Below are positions 1 to 7,298 of a DNA stretch of 64,000 nt, piece after piece (positions within the stretch are counted from its first letter, which is position 1; each line of letters begins with the position of its first letter). The stretch lies in contig CABVDJ010000007.1 of the NCBI GenBank assembly GCA_902497025.1, positions 1 through 64,000 on the forward strand. The letters are read 5' to 3'. The stretch comes from an uncultured Collinsella sp. (GTDB taxonomy: Bacteria; Actinomycetota; Coriobacteriia; Coriobacteriales; Coriobacteriaceae). Under the pieces are notes generated by a model. That model saw nothing but the letters and a program-made list of their open reading frames with translations, was not told the origin of the DNA and searched no databases. The position numbers and the translations under genes are program-made.

Positions 1-14
1 GGGAAGTGTCGACT

Positions 15-485
15 TTATGCTGCCGTTTTTGTCGATTTAGATGTTACGGAATACACGTGGTCGCGCTGCGACGAGAGGGCGCGCGCGGCCTCGAGGGCCT
101 CGCCGCGGCCCGGGACCCCCGACAGGGAGTCCGGCACGCCCAGGGCGGTCCGCGCGATCACCGCGGCGTCGCGCTCGTCGGTCTTGGCCTCGCCGGCGAA
201 CAGCCCGGCGGCGCGGCTGGCGGCGAGCCCGGGCAGGTGGGCGGCCCCGAGCCCCGCGGCGCGGGCCCGCCTCACGGCGAGGGACCCTATGTTGCGGAAC
301 TGGTCGACGACGACGAGCGTGCCGGCGGGCGCGGAGGCGAACAGCGCGTCGAGCTCGGCCTCCCTGTTGCGGACGGGGGCGCTGGCCAGCACCCCCCCGT
401 CGCGGTCGATCAGGCAGGCCCAGTGCGATGACTTGCCGACGTCCAGGCCGAGCACGGCCGCGGGCCTGGTGGATGGCGCTTTCAC
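15..485 (-). pseudogene. IS110-family transposase, N-terminal remnant
   Basis: About 156 residues that look like the N-terminal DEDD (RuvC-like) half of an IS110-family transposase. Visible motifs are GLDVGKSSH (first Asp), VVVDQ in the middle, and KTDERDA (last two Asp). I start it at the GTG at 485 because GGAAGGA lies 7 nt upstream. Homology stops after SSQRD, near base 57; the remaining reading frame is unrelated and ends at a TAA. Family members are roughly 400 residues, so the C-terminal serine domain is missing and the protein should be inactive. The break lies beside a sequence resembling the repeats at 33.7 kb, so a second insertion sequence may have cut it. Confidence 0.8.
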
Positions 486-720
486 GGTGGTATCCTTCCG
501 GTAGTCGTTCGACCGGATGGCCTCCCCCTCGGCACTCACATTACCAGCCGCGGCGCCTGCCCGGCACTTTCCTATCAGCCGTCGGGGGCGGCGCGTCCCG
601 CGCCGGCAGCACCCAACAGGCCCTCTCGGGGGCAGGGACGTTCGGCCGTGCGCGGGCGCCCGGTCGGCGGCCCGTTCTGGGCGCGCCTCAATCGTAGCCC
701 GAGACGGGCCCGGGCTGACA
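486..720 (-). other. GC-rich noncoding flank of the IS110 remnant; candidate bridge-RNA end
   Basis: This stretch upstream of the transposase start has no convincing gene on either strand and is very GC-rich, with several self-complementary G/C blocks. In IS110-group elements the noncoding end next to the transposase start is known to encode a structured bridge RNA. By position this segment is the place where that RNA would be. That is inference only: I did not fold it and I cannot identify target-binding or donor-binding loops. Confidence 0.35.
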
Positions 721-734
721 ATTTCGACTGTAAT

Positions 735-754
735 GGACGTTCTTAGACGACTAG
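735..754 (-). repeat. 20-nt intergenic repeat, copy 1 (minus)
   Basis: Read on the minus strand this is CTAGTCGTCTAAGAACGTCC. A second copy with one mismatch is at 1801-1820 on the plus strand, so the pair brackets the HAD gene in inverted orientation. A weaker relative (15 of 20 bases) is at 51247-51266. The surrounding 757-840 also carries short GTCCCC / GGGGAC modules of the kind seen in other spacers of this window. Confidence 0.6.
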
Positions 755-834
755 TCACTGGGGACACTCTTCGCAAAAAGCTGCAAGGACTGTCCCCCAC
801 TGTCGGCAGAAAAGGAACGTCCCCATCTGCCGGA

Positions 835-1629
835 TTAGGAGAGACTCTCCAGCACGCGACGGAGCTCCTGCTGGACGGCGTGGTCGCGGTTACAACCCAC
901 CACGCGATCGGCCACCGCCTTAAGCGCGGGGCGCGCGTTTTCCATCGCGCAGCCCGTGCCGACAAAGCGAATGATCTCGTAGTCGTTCATCGAGTCGCCA
1001 AACGCCATGACCTCGTCGCGACCAATGCCGTAATGCTCCGCGAGCTGCGCGATACCCGAGGCCTTCGACACACCGGGCTGCATGGCATCGATCCACGCGT
1101 TGCCCGAAGGCGCAAAAGTAAAGAGCTGACCAAGTTCGCGCTGTAGCACGTACGCACTGTCCATAACCGCACTGTCGTCGCAAAAGATACTCGCTTTGAT
1201 GATATTTACGCTGGGATCGGGCAGCTCCCAAATACGCTCGGCATTGGGAAGGTCCTTATCGACCTCACGCACGAACTTGCACTCGTCATCGAGCAGGAAG
1301 GACTTGGTTCGGTCAAAGAGCGCAAGATGCAGATTGGGAAACGTCCTGACGGCTTGGGCGAGCCTTCGAATCGCCAGGTGGGAATACACCTCACGGTCTA
1401 CCATCTTACCGTCGGCGTAGACTTGGGCACCGTTAGCGGCGACAAAGTCCATCTTGTCGCGAACGGGCGCAAAGAACTCGCACAGGCGATCGTAGCGACG
1501 ACCTGACGATGCGGCGAAATGCACGCCATGCTCGTGTAGCGCCAGAATCAGTTCGTAGGTCTCGGGAGGCACCTGGCCGTTTTCGTCAAGCAGTGTGCCG
1601 TCCATATCGGATGCAATCAGTTTAAACAT
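835..1629 (-). CDS. Cof-type HAD-IIB family hydrolase (sugar-phosphate phosphatase-like)
   Basis: A 264-residue cytoplasmic HAD phosphatase. The nucleophile motif DMDGT is at residues 8-12, a conserved Lys is near 189 and the metal-binding GDSMND is at 211-216. The C2-type cap lies between about 85 and 185, which places it in the Cof/YbiV-like IIB group. Members dephosphorylate sugar phosphates or related small molecules; the substrate cannot be read from sequence. The Shine-Dalgarno AAGGGAG just upstream of the ATG lies in the arm of a strong hairpin (1635-1696), so translation may be controlled. It is a single gene bracketed by inverted 20-nt repeats. Confidence 0.88.
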   Translation of the reverse strand: MFKLIASDMDGTLLDENGQVPPETYELILALHEHGVHFAASSGRRYDRLCEFFAPVRDKMDFVAANGAQVYADGKMVDREVYSHLAIRRLAQAVRTFPNLHLALFDRTKSFLLDDECKFVREVDKDLPNAERIWELPDPSVNIIKASIFCDDSAVMDSAYVLQRELGQLFTFAPSGNAWIDAMQPGVSKASGIAQLAEHYGIGRDEVMAFGDSMNDYEIIRFVGTGCAMENARPALKAVADRVVGCNRDHAVQQELRRVLESLS

Positions 1630-1634
1630 AGAAA

Positions 1635-1696
1635 AGCTCCCTTCGGGCTTGTTGGAATCGAACGTGTATCCGATTCCAACGTACCCAAAGGGAGCT
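1635..1696 (-). promoter_or_regulatory. Leader hairpin that can mask the Shine-Dalgarno of the HAD gene
   Basis: The nested inverted repeat has an outer 9-bp pairing, AGCTCCCTT (1635-1643) with AAGGGAGCT (1688-1696), and an inner perfect 10-bp pairing, GTTGGAATCG (1651-1660) with CGATTCCAAC (1671-1680). In the minus-strand transcript the Shine-Dalgarno AAGGGAG, 6-12 nt before the ATG at 1629, is one half of the outer stem and would be sequestered. There is no U-run, so it is unlikely to be a simple terminator. Confidence 0.6.
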
Positions 1697-1800
1697 CAAA
1701 TAAGACTCCGCGGGCGTAAACGTTACAAGGACCTGGCAAATAGCTCACACATGCCAGAGGTCTCACGGTCGCGGCGTCAGGCGACACGCCACCCCGACGG

Positions 1801-1820
1801 CTAGTCGTTTAAGAACGTCC
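1801..1820 (+). repeat. 20-nt intergenic repeat, copy 2 (plus)
   Basis: CTAGTCGTTTAAGAACGTCC, 19 of 20 identical to the minus-strand copy at 735-754. It lies just after the ade stop codon. Together with GACTAG a few bases later (1826-1831) it can form a small hairpin. Confidence 0.6.
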
Positions 1821-1827
1821 CCGATGA

Positions 1828-3648
1828 CTAGTCGGCGTAGGTGAAGGTCGTGACGTCGAACATGCCCTCGGGGCGGATGCGGAGCGTCGGGATTACCGGC
1901 AGGGGCAGGAAGATGATGCCCATGATGGGGTCGAGCGGCGGCTCGATACCCATGGCGCGCGCCTTGACCATAAAGTCGTCGTGCTGCGCGGCGACATCCT
2001 CGGCCGTGCCCTCGCTCATAAGGCCACCGAGCGCCAGCGGAATGCGCGCCACGACCTCGCCGTTGCGCACCAGCACGTGGCCGCCCTGGCCCACGGCCTC
2101 AACGGCAGCCATCATATCCGCCGCATTGTCGCCCACCACGCACACGTTGTGCGAGTCGTGGCCAATCGTGGAGGCAATGGCGCCACCCGTGATGGTAAAG
2201 CCGCGCACCCAGCCGCGACCGATATGCTTGCCAACCAAGCCCAGACCCGCGGGGCCGTCACCGTCGGCGCCCTCGGCCTGCAGCGACACGCCGCGGCCGT
2301 GGCGCTCGATCAGCATAATGCGGCGCAGGCCCTCGGCGCTCTCGGGGCGAGCCATACCCGTGATAGCCATACCCGGGATGACATCGATAACGGCCTCGCC
2401 CGGCTTAAAGGCATAGTCAAACACGTCGAGCGAAAGCTTCGGCAGTTTAACGGAGGCGCGCAGCTCATCGGCAAGGGCCGCAACCTCGGCCATCTCGGGT
2501 GCGATCTCGCCCACAAAGGTGCCGTCCTGCGCCACCAGAGCACCGGCGGCATATACTCGATGCGGAGCCGTAGCAAACGTCAGGTCATTGAGCACCAGCA
2601 GGTCGGCACGCTTGCCCGGGGCAATCGCACCACGCAGCTCGTGCGGGTCGCGGCAGCCGTGATCCAGGCCAAACGCCTCGGCCGTGGAGAGGGACGCCAT
2701 AGAGATAGCGACCACGGGGTCGATACCGGCCTCAATCGCCACGCGGCAGGCATTGTCGATCATGCCAGTCGCAAGCGCATCGGAAGGGGCGCGGTCGTCA
2801 GTCGCAAAGCAGCAGCGGCGGGCGCGCGCGGGGTTCTCCAGCAGCATCGGCGACAGATTGGCCAGGTCATGGCTGCACGTGCCCTCGCGCAGCATCACGT
2901 ACATGCCACGAGACAGTTTATCGAGCGCCTCCTCGGGAATCGTCGACTCGTGATCGGCGATAATGCCCGCCGCGGCATAGGCATTAAGGTCCTTGCCGGC
3001 AACGAGCGGTGCATGGCCGTCGACCTGCTTGGACGGCGTCTGGTTGGCAGCATCGATGCGGGCACAGGTCTCGGGGTCGGCCATAAAGACACCCGGCAGG
3101 TTCATCATCTCGCCCAGGCCAAAAACATCGCCCGGATGCTCGGCAAAAAACGCCTGCATGTCAGCGGCGGTAATCACAGCGCCCGCTTGCTCATCGGGCA
3201 GCGCGGGCACGCACGAGGGCATCATGTACTTGATGGAAATGGGCGCGCGGCGACCGTCCTCGATCATAAAGTGCAGGCCGTCCAGGCCCGCCACGTTGGC
3301 GATCTCGTGGCTGTCGGCAATGGCAGTGGTGGTACCGCGCGTCGCCGCCATGCGCGCATACTCGGCGGGCCGGATGTTCGAGGACTCAATGTGCAGATGT
3401 CCGTCGATAAAGCCGGGGGCGAGATAGCGACCCTGGCAGTCGATAACCTCGGCAGCCTCATAGGTACCGGCGGCATCGTCGCGACCGTCGTAGAGCACGC
3501 CGACGATCACACCGTCCTTGACGGCAACGCTACCGGGCGCCACGCGCTGACCGTACACGTCGACAATCTGCGCATTGGCAAACAGCGTGTCGACGGGCAC
3601 GCGGCCCTCGGCAGCGTCGATCACAGACCTCATGACCTCAACGGACAT
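1828..3648 (-). CDS. ade: Adenine deaminase
   Basis: The 606-residue product converts adenine to hypoxanthine plus ammonia in the cytoplasm. It shows the amidohydrolase metal motif GFIDGHLHIES (His84, His86), the following SHEIANVAG segment, and the C-terminal domain typical of bacterial Ade (IPGMAITGMARPESAEG is not in this exact form in other amidohydrolases). Full length matches the family (about 580-610). The start has a moderate ribosome site. The gene stands alone, but hypoxanthine is a substrate for the xanthine dehydrogenase encoded at 34.2-37.0 kb, so it probably feeds the same purine route. Confidence 0.95.
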   Translation of the reverse strand: MSVEVMRSVIDAAEGRVPVDTLFANAQIVDVYGQRVAPGSVAVKDGVIVGVLYDGRDDAAGTYEAAEVIDCQGRYLAPGFIDGHLHIESSNIRPAEYARMAATRGTTTAIADSHEIANVAGLDGLHFMIEDGRRAPISIKYMMPSCVPALPDEQAGAVITAADMQAFFAEHPGDVFGLGEMMNLPGVFMADPETCARIDAANQTPSKQVDGHAPLVAGKDLNAYAAAGIIADHESTIPEEALDKLSRGMYVMLREGTCSHDLANLSPMLLENPARARRCCFATDDRAPSDALATGMIDNACRVAIEAGIDPVVAISMASLSTAEAFGLDHGCRDPHELRGAIAPGKRADLLVLNDLTFATAPHRVYAAGALVAQDGTFVGEIAPEMAEVAALADELRASVKLPKLSLDVFDYAFKPGEAVIDVIPGMAITGMARPESAEGLRRIMLIERHGRGVSLQAEGADGDGPAGLGLVGKHIGRGWVRGFTITGGAIASTIGHDSHNVCVVGDNAADMMAAVEAVGQGGHVLVRNGEVVARIPLALGGLMSEGTAEDVAAQHDDFMVKARAMGIEPPLDPIMGIIFLPLPVIPTLRIRPEGMFDVTTFTYAD

Positions 3649-3774
3649 ACATACTCCTTTAACCGTAGAAATAACTGCGGGGCGGACGGGCCTTCACCGC
3701 AGCAAGCCAATAGCCATTGTATGCCCAAAAGAAAGTCCCGCTAACACCCCTTCCGCTTAACGGCACCGCCAAAT

Positions 3775-3797
3775 GATCCCTCCGTCCCCAAGGGATC
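3775..3797. repeat. Small palindrome related to the 45.3-kb element
   Basis: GATCCCT (3775-3781) pairs with AGGGATC (3791-3797) around CCGTCCCCA. The wording AAATGATCC...CCTCCGTCCCC is shared with the 26-bp-stem palindrome at 45313-45384, so this looks like a shortened or decayed relative. The rest of the 3649-3805 spacer shows nothing I can name apart from probable promoter space for ade. Confidence 0.5.
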
Positions 3798-3805
3798 GTC
3801 GTAAC

Positions 3806-3842
3806 CAAAAAGGCCGCAGTCGGGATTCCCGGCTGCGGCCTT
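3806..3842 (-). terminator. Rho-independent terminator of tyrS
   Basis: The stem AAGGCCGCAG (3810-3819) pairs with CTGCGGCCTT (3833-3842) and is followed by a U-run on the minus strand. It lies 28 nt after the tyrS stop codon. Confidence 0.9.
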
Positions 3843-3869
3843 ATTGCACTTGTGAGGTCAACTCGCTCG

Positions 3870-5081
3870 TTAGACTAACTTAAAGCCCTTGCGCTTGCCC
3901 ACGGAGAGGGTGTCGCCCAGTTTGAGGGCGCTCGGATCGATGTTGTAGCTCTTGGGAGCCACAGCCTTGCCGTTGATCTTGACGCCGCCGCCGTCGATGT
4001 CGCGGCGGGCCTGACCGGCGCTGGCCGAAAGGCCCAGGTCCTTGAGCAGGCCGGCGAGGTAAATCTGGCCCTCGTCGTTGACGGTCAGCTCAACGTGCTT
4101 CTCGGGGAAGTCGGCAAGCTGGCCCTCCTTGAACACACGGTCGAACTCGGCCTGGGCCTCGTCACCGGCGCCGGCGCCGTGGTAGGTATCGCACAGGTCG
4201 CGGCCCAGAGCGCGCTTGAGCTCATAGGGGTCGGCGGAACCGTCGGCCAGGGCGGCGTCGATCTTGTCGACCTCGGCCGGGGCGAGCGAGCTGGCCAGAC
4301 GATAGTACTTGCCGATCATCTCGTCGGGGATGGACATGGTCTTGCCGAACATATCCTTGGGAGCGTCGGTCAGGCCGATGTAGTTGCCATAGGACTTGGA
4401 CATCTTGCGCACGCCGTCGGTGCCCTCGAGCAGCGGCATGGTGAGCGCGATCTGCGGCTCCATGCCCATCTTCTCCATGAGCTCGCGGCCGGCGAGCAGG
4501 TTGAAGAGCTGGTCGGTGCCGCCCATCTCGACGTCGGCCTTGATCTGAACGGAGTCGAAGGCCTGCATCACGGGGTACAGGAACTCGTGCAGGGCAATCG
4601 GCGTCTGGGACTGGTAGCGCTTGGTAAAGTCGTCGCGCTCAAGGATGCGAGCGACGGTGAACTTGGAGCACACCTGCAAAAGACCGGCCAGGTCCATCGA
4701 AAGGATCCAGTCGCCGTTGTGCACGATGGTGGTCTTCTCGGGGTCCAGGATCTTCATGGCCTGGCTCACGTAGGTCTCGGCGTTGGCCTCGATCTGCTCC
4801 TGCGAAAGCTGCGGACGCGTGGAGTTCTTGCCCGAGGGGTCGCCGATTAGCGCGGTGCCGTTGCCGATGATAAGGGTGACGTTGTGGCCCAGGTCCTGGA
4901 ACTGGCGCATCTTGCGCAGCGGCACGGCATGGCCCAGGTGCAGATCGGGGCTAGTGGGATCGACGCCGAGCTTGATGTTGAGGGGCTCGCCCTTCTCAAG
5001 CTTCTTGCGAAGGTCGGCCTCGGGGACGATCTGCGCTGCGCCCGAGGTGATGATACGCATTTGCTCGTCGACAGACAGCAT
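3870..5081 (-). CDS. tyrS: Tyrosine--tRNA ligase
   Basis: A 403-residue class I aminoacyl-tRNA synthetase that charges tRNA-Tyr. The HIGH-type motif HLGH is at 48-51 and KMSKS at 226-230; the C-terminal 60 residues form an S4-like RNA-binding domain. The short spacing and the LGVDPTSPDLHLGH context fit the TyrRS type 2 (TyrZ-like) group. I start at 5081 because AAAGGAGGA precedes it at ideal spacing; a longer upstream frame lacks this site. The 96-nt space to the upstream U32 gene holds no T-box signature. A terminator follows at 3806-3842. Confidence 0.96.
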   Translation of the reverse strand: MLSVDEQMRIITSGAAQIVPEADLRKKLEKGEPLNIKLGVDPTSPDLHLGHAVPLRKMRQFQDLGHNVTLIIGNGTALIGDPSGKNSTRPQLSQEQIEANAETYVSQAMKILDPEKTTIVHNGDWILSMDLAGLLQVCSKFTVARILERDDFTKRYQSQTPIALHEFLYPVMQAFDSVQIKADVEMGGTDQLFNLLAGRELMEKMGMEPQIALTMPLLEGTDGVRKMSKSYGNYIGLTDAPKDMFGKTMSIPDEMIGKYYRLASSLAPAEVDKIDAALADGSADPYELKRALGRDLCDTYHGAGAGDEAQAEFDRVFKEGQLADFPEKHVELTVNDEGQIYLAGLLKDLGLSASAGQARRDIDGGGVKINGKAVAPKSYNIDPSALKLGDTLSVGKRKGFKLV

Positions 5082-5177
5082 TGGGTATCCTCCTTTTGCT
5101 ATAGCACCCTCACCGGATACGGCGGTGCTGGAAGTCCATAAACTCTCATATGATAACAAACTGACGCGACGCGGCAC

Positions 5178-7136
5178 CTACGACAGGAAAATCCTCGTCC
5201 TGCCGCACGCGTCAACGGCGACCGGCAGACGCGTACCGTCACGTTCAACTAAATATCGTGTTTGCTGACGGCGCGAGCAGTCACGACAATGGACCTGCCC
5301 CGTCGCATCCGCAGTGCAGACGCCCTCGGCGGTCAGCAGGCAGTGCTCGCACACCATGAGCTCGGGGCAATCGGCATCGACAGGGCTCAGAACACCAGGT
5401 TCGGCCGTCAGTTCGGCAATACGCTCCGCATCATTGCCGAGCAACTCGGCTGGCAAGTACACCCGCCCCGCACCGAGTCCGCGCAGCCAGGTAAGCGTGG
5501 CCCGATTCGCGCAGAACACCGGCGCCGCCACGTCAAACGTCACGCCCAGCTCGCGAGCAATCACCACCTGTCCCAGGTTGCGGCAGACGACGCGCCCGGC
5601 ACGCTGCATCAGCGAGCGGGTCCGGTCAGCGTCACCCGTGCGGCACACCTCGTCAAGCACCACAACGGTGTCGAACAAATCGAGTTCTCTGCGCGGGTCG
5701 GTATCCATCAGCTGCCAAGCAAAAACCATGCGAGCGGGAACCGCGCACTCCACCAACTCCGGCGACGCACCGCTATCCACCGCAACGTCCTCAAAGGGCA
5801 GCACCTCAACGGCACGCGCAACGGGCGCAATCGCATCCGCCTCGGCCCGCATGCGCTCCAACACCGCCGCCGTCTGATCCAACACGCCGGCGCTACGAAT
5901 CAGGTATACCTCGCAGCCCGCGTCCACCTTACGCTTGCAATGCACGACGACGCGCTTCCCCGCTGCGGCATCCACCGGGCAGGGCACCTGCGGCCAGCGC
6001 TTGGGCACATCGGGACGCGCATCGACACCCGGATAGAACCGAATCTCGAGCGTGTCACCCGCCGCCACGGCGGCATCGAGCTCAACGGTCACCTCTTCGT
6101 GGCCCACAGCGACCAAGCGCCCCACGCGCACGCCCTGGTTAATTGCACGCTCAAAGCTCATCAGCTCGGCACCCGAACGCCCTCGCAGGTACGCATCGGT
6201 AAACCCACGGTTAAACGACCTTCCCAGCTCGCGCTCAAGCTCTTCCACGGCACCGGGGTCCCACGCGCCGTCGCGCAGCATATCGAGCGCCCGGCGCCAA
6301 ACCCGCACCACGTTGAATACGTAATCGGGGTTCTTCATGCGTCCCTCGATCTTGAGCGACGCAACGCCAGCATCTACAAGCTCGGGCAGATGCGCAATAC
6401 CCAGATAGTCATGCGGACACAGCAGACGATCCCCCTCAACGGCGACAACGCTCTGCCCCGCCTCGTCCACTAGGTCGTACGCCAGACGGCACGGCTGTGT
6501 GCAGTCGCCGCGCATCGCCGATCGTCCACGCCGCAGGGCCGAGAACTCGCACGCCCCCGAATAGCCGATGCAAATCGCACCGTGGCAGAATACCTCGATG
6601 GACACGCCCGTGGCACATAGCGCCGCAATCTCGTCGACCGTCAGCTCGCGTGCCGTCGTCACACGCTCGACCCCCAGCTCATCGGCGGCAAGCCGCACGG
6701 CACCCTCGCTATGAGCGCCCGCCTGCGTGGACAGGTGAATCTCGACCCCGGGAATCGCCGCGCGCAGCGCGCAAGCCAACCCGGCATCGGCGACAATCAG
6801 AGCATCGGCGCCCAGCTCCAGTGCATGAGCTCCCAACGCCACCGCGTCGGACAACTCATCGTCAAACACGAACACGTTGAGCGTTACGTACACACGCACG
6901 CCATGGGCATGCGCCACGGCGCAGCCGCGCGCAAACTCGTTATCCGTAAAGCCATGGGCGCCCACACGGGCGTTAAAGCCGCCCAACCCCGCATAGATGG
7001 CATCGGCGCCCGCGGCGATGGCCGCAAGCATCTGGTCGAGCCCGCCCGCCGGCGCCAGCAACTCGGGCAGCGCCGCACCGGCAGCATCCAATCCAGTCTC
7101 GTATTGTCCGCTCGGCCTCATCGTCCGAATCGCCAT
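5178..7136 (-). CDS. U32 family peptidase-like protein (RlhA/YhbU type), first paralogue
   Basis: A 652-residue U32 protein. The N-terminal TIM-barrel core begins ELLAPAGG and continues with GADAIYAG.GGFNAR. The Cys-rich core is FCHGAICIGYSGACEF followed by GDCTQPCR. The family is annotated as peptidases, but characterised members act in tRNA/rRNA hydroxylation (RlhA, TrhP) or need iron-sulfur-like cysteines, so RNA modification is the better guess. The start at 7136 is chosen over 7163 because AAGGAG lies 7 nt upstream. The gene is upstream of and probably co-transcribed with tyrS. A longer paralogue is at 45491. Confidence 0.85.
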   Translation of the reverse strand: MAIRTMRPSGQYETGLDAAGAALPELLAPAGGLDQMLAAIAAGADAIYAGLGGFNARVGAHGFTDNEFARGCAVAHAHGVRVYVTLNVFVFDDELSDAVALGAHALELGADALIVADAGLACALRAAIPGVEIHLSTQAGAHSEGAVRLAADELGVERVTTARELTVDEIAALCATGVSIEVFCHGAICIGYSGACEFSALRRGRSAMRGDCTQPCRLAYDLVDEAGQSVVAVEGDRLLCPHDYLGIAHLPELVDAGVASLKIEGRMKNPDYVFNVVRVWRRALDMLRDGAWDPGAVEELERELGRSFNRGFTDAYLRGRSGAELMSFERAINQGVRVGRLVAVGHEEVTVELDAAVAAGDTLEIRFYPGVDARPDVPKRWPQVPCPVDAAAGKRVVVHCKRKVDAGCEVYLIRSAGVLDQTAAVLERMRAEADAIAPVARAVEVLPFEDVAVDSGASPELVECAVPARMVFAWQLMDTDPRRELDLFDTVVVLDEVCRTGDADRTRSLMQRAGRVVCRNLGQVVIARELGVTFDVAAPVFCANRATLTWLRGLGAGRVYLPAELLGNDAERIAELTAEPGVLSPVDADCPELMVCEHCLLTAEGVCTADATGQVHCRDCSRRQQTRYLVERDGTRLPVAVDACGRTRIFLS

Positions 7137-7298
7137 CGACAAACTCCTTACCAAGGTATGCATTCACTCTGAAAAATGCCGTCTTCCAGCATACACGAGG
7201 CCCCGCGCGCCCCGTTTGGTTTATCGTGTAATAACTTATGTCCATCCTGCCCCGACGGCACATCCACCGTCTGGCACGACATACCTGGAGGTCAATAT

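Noticed and set aside
1981..3744. 587-codon plus-strand frame over adenine deaminase
   Set aside because: Antisense shadow of a well-recognised gene; no ribosome site and no domain.
3649..3805. Purine riboswitch before adenine deaminase
   Set aside because: No recognisable conserved junction sequence; only short hairpins are seen.
5082..5177. T-box riboswitch before tyrS
   Set aside because: The gap is only 96 nt and shows no T-box sequence or antiterminator; tyrS probably shares the upstream transcript.
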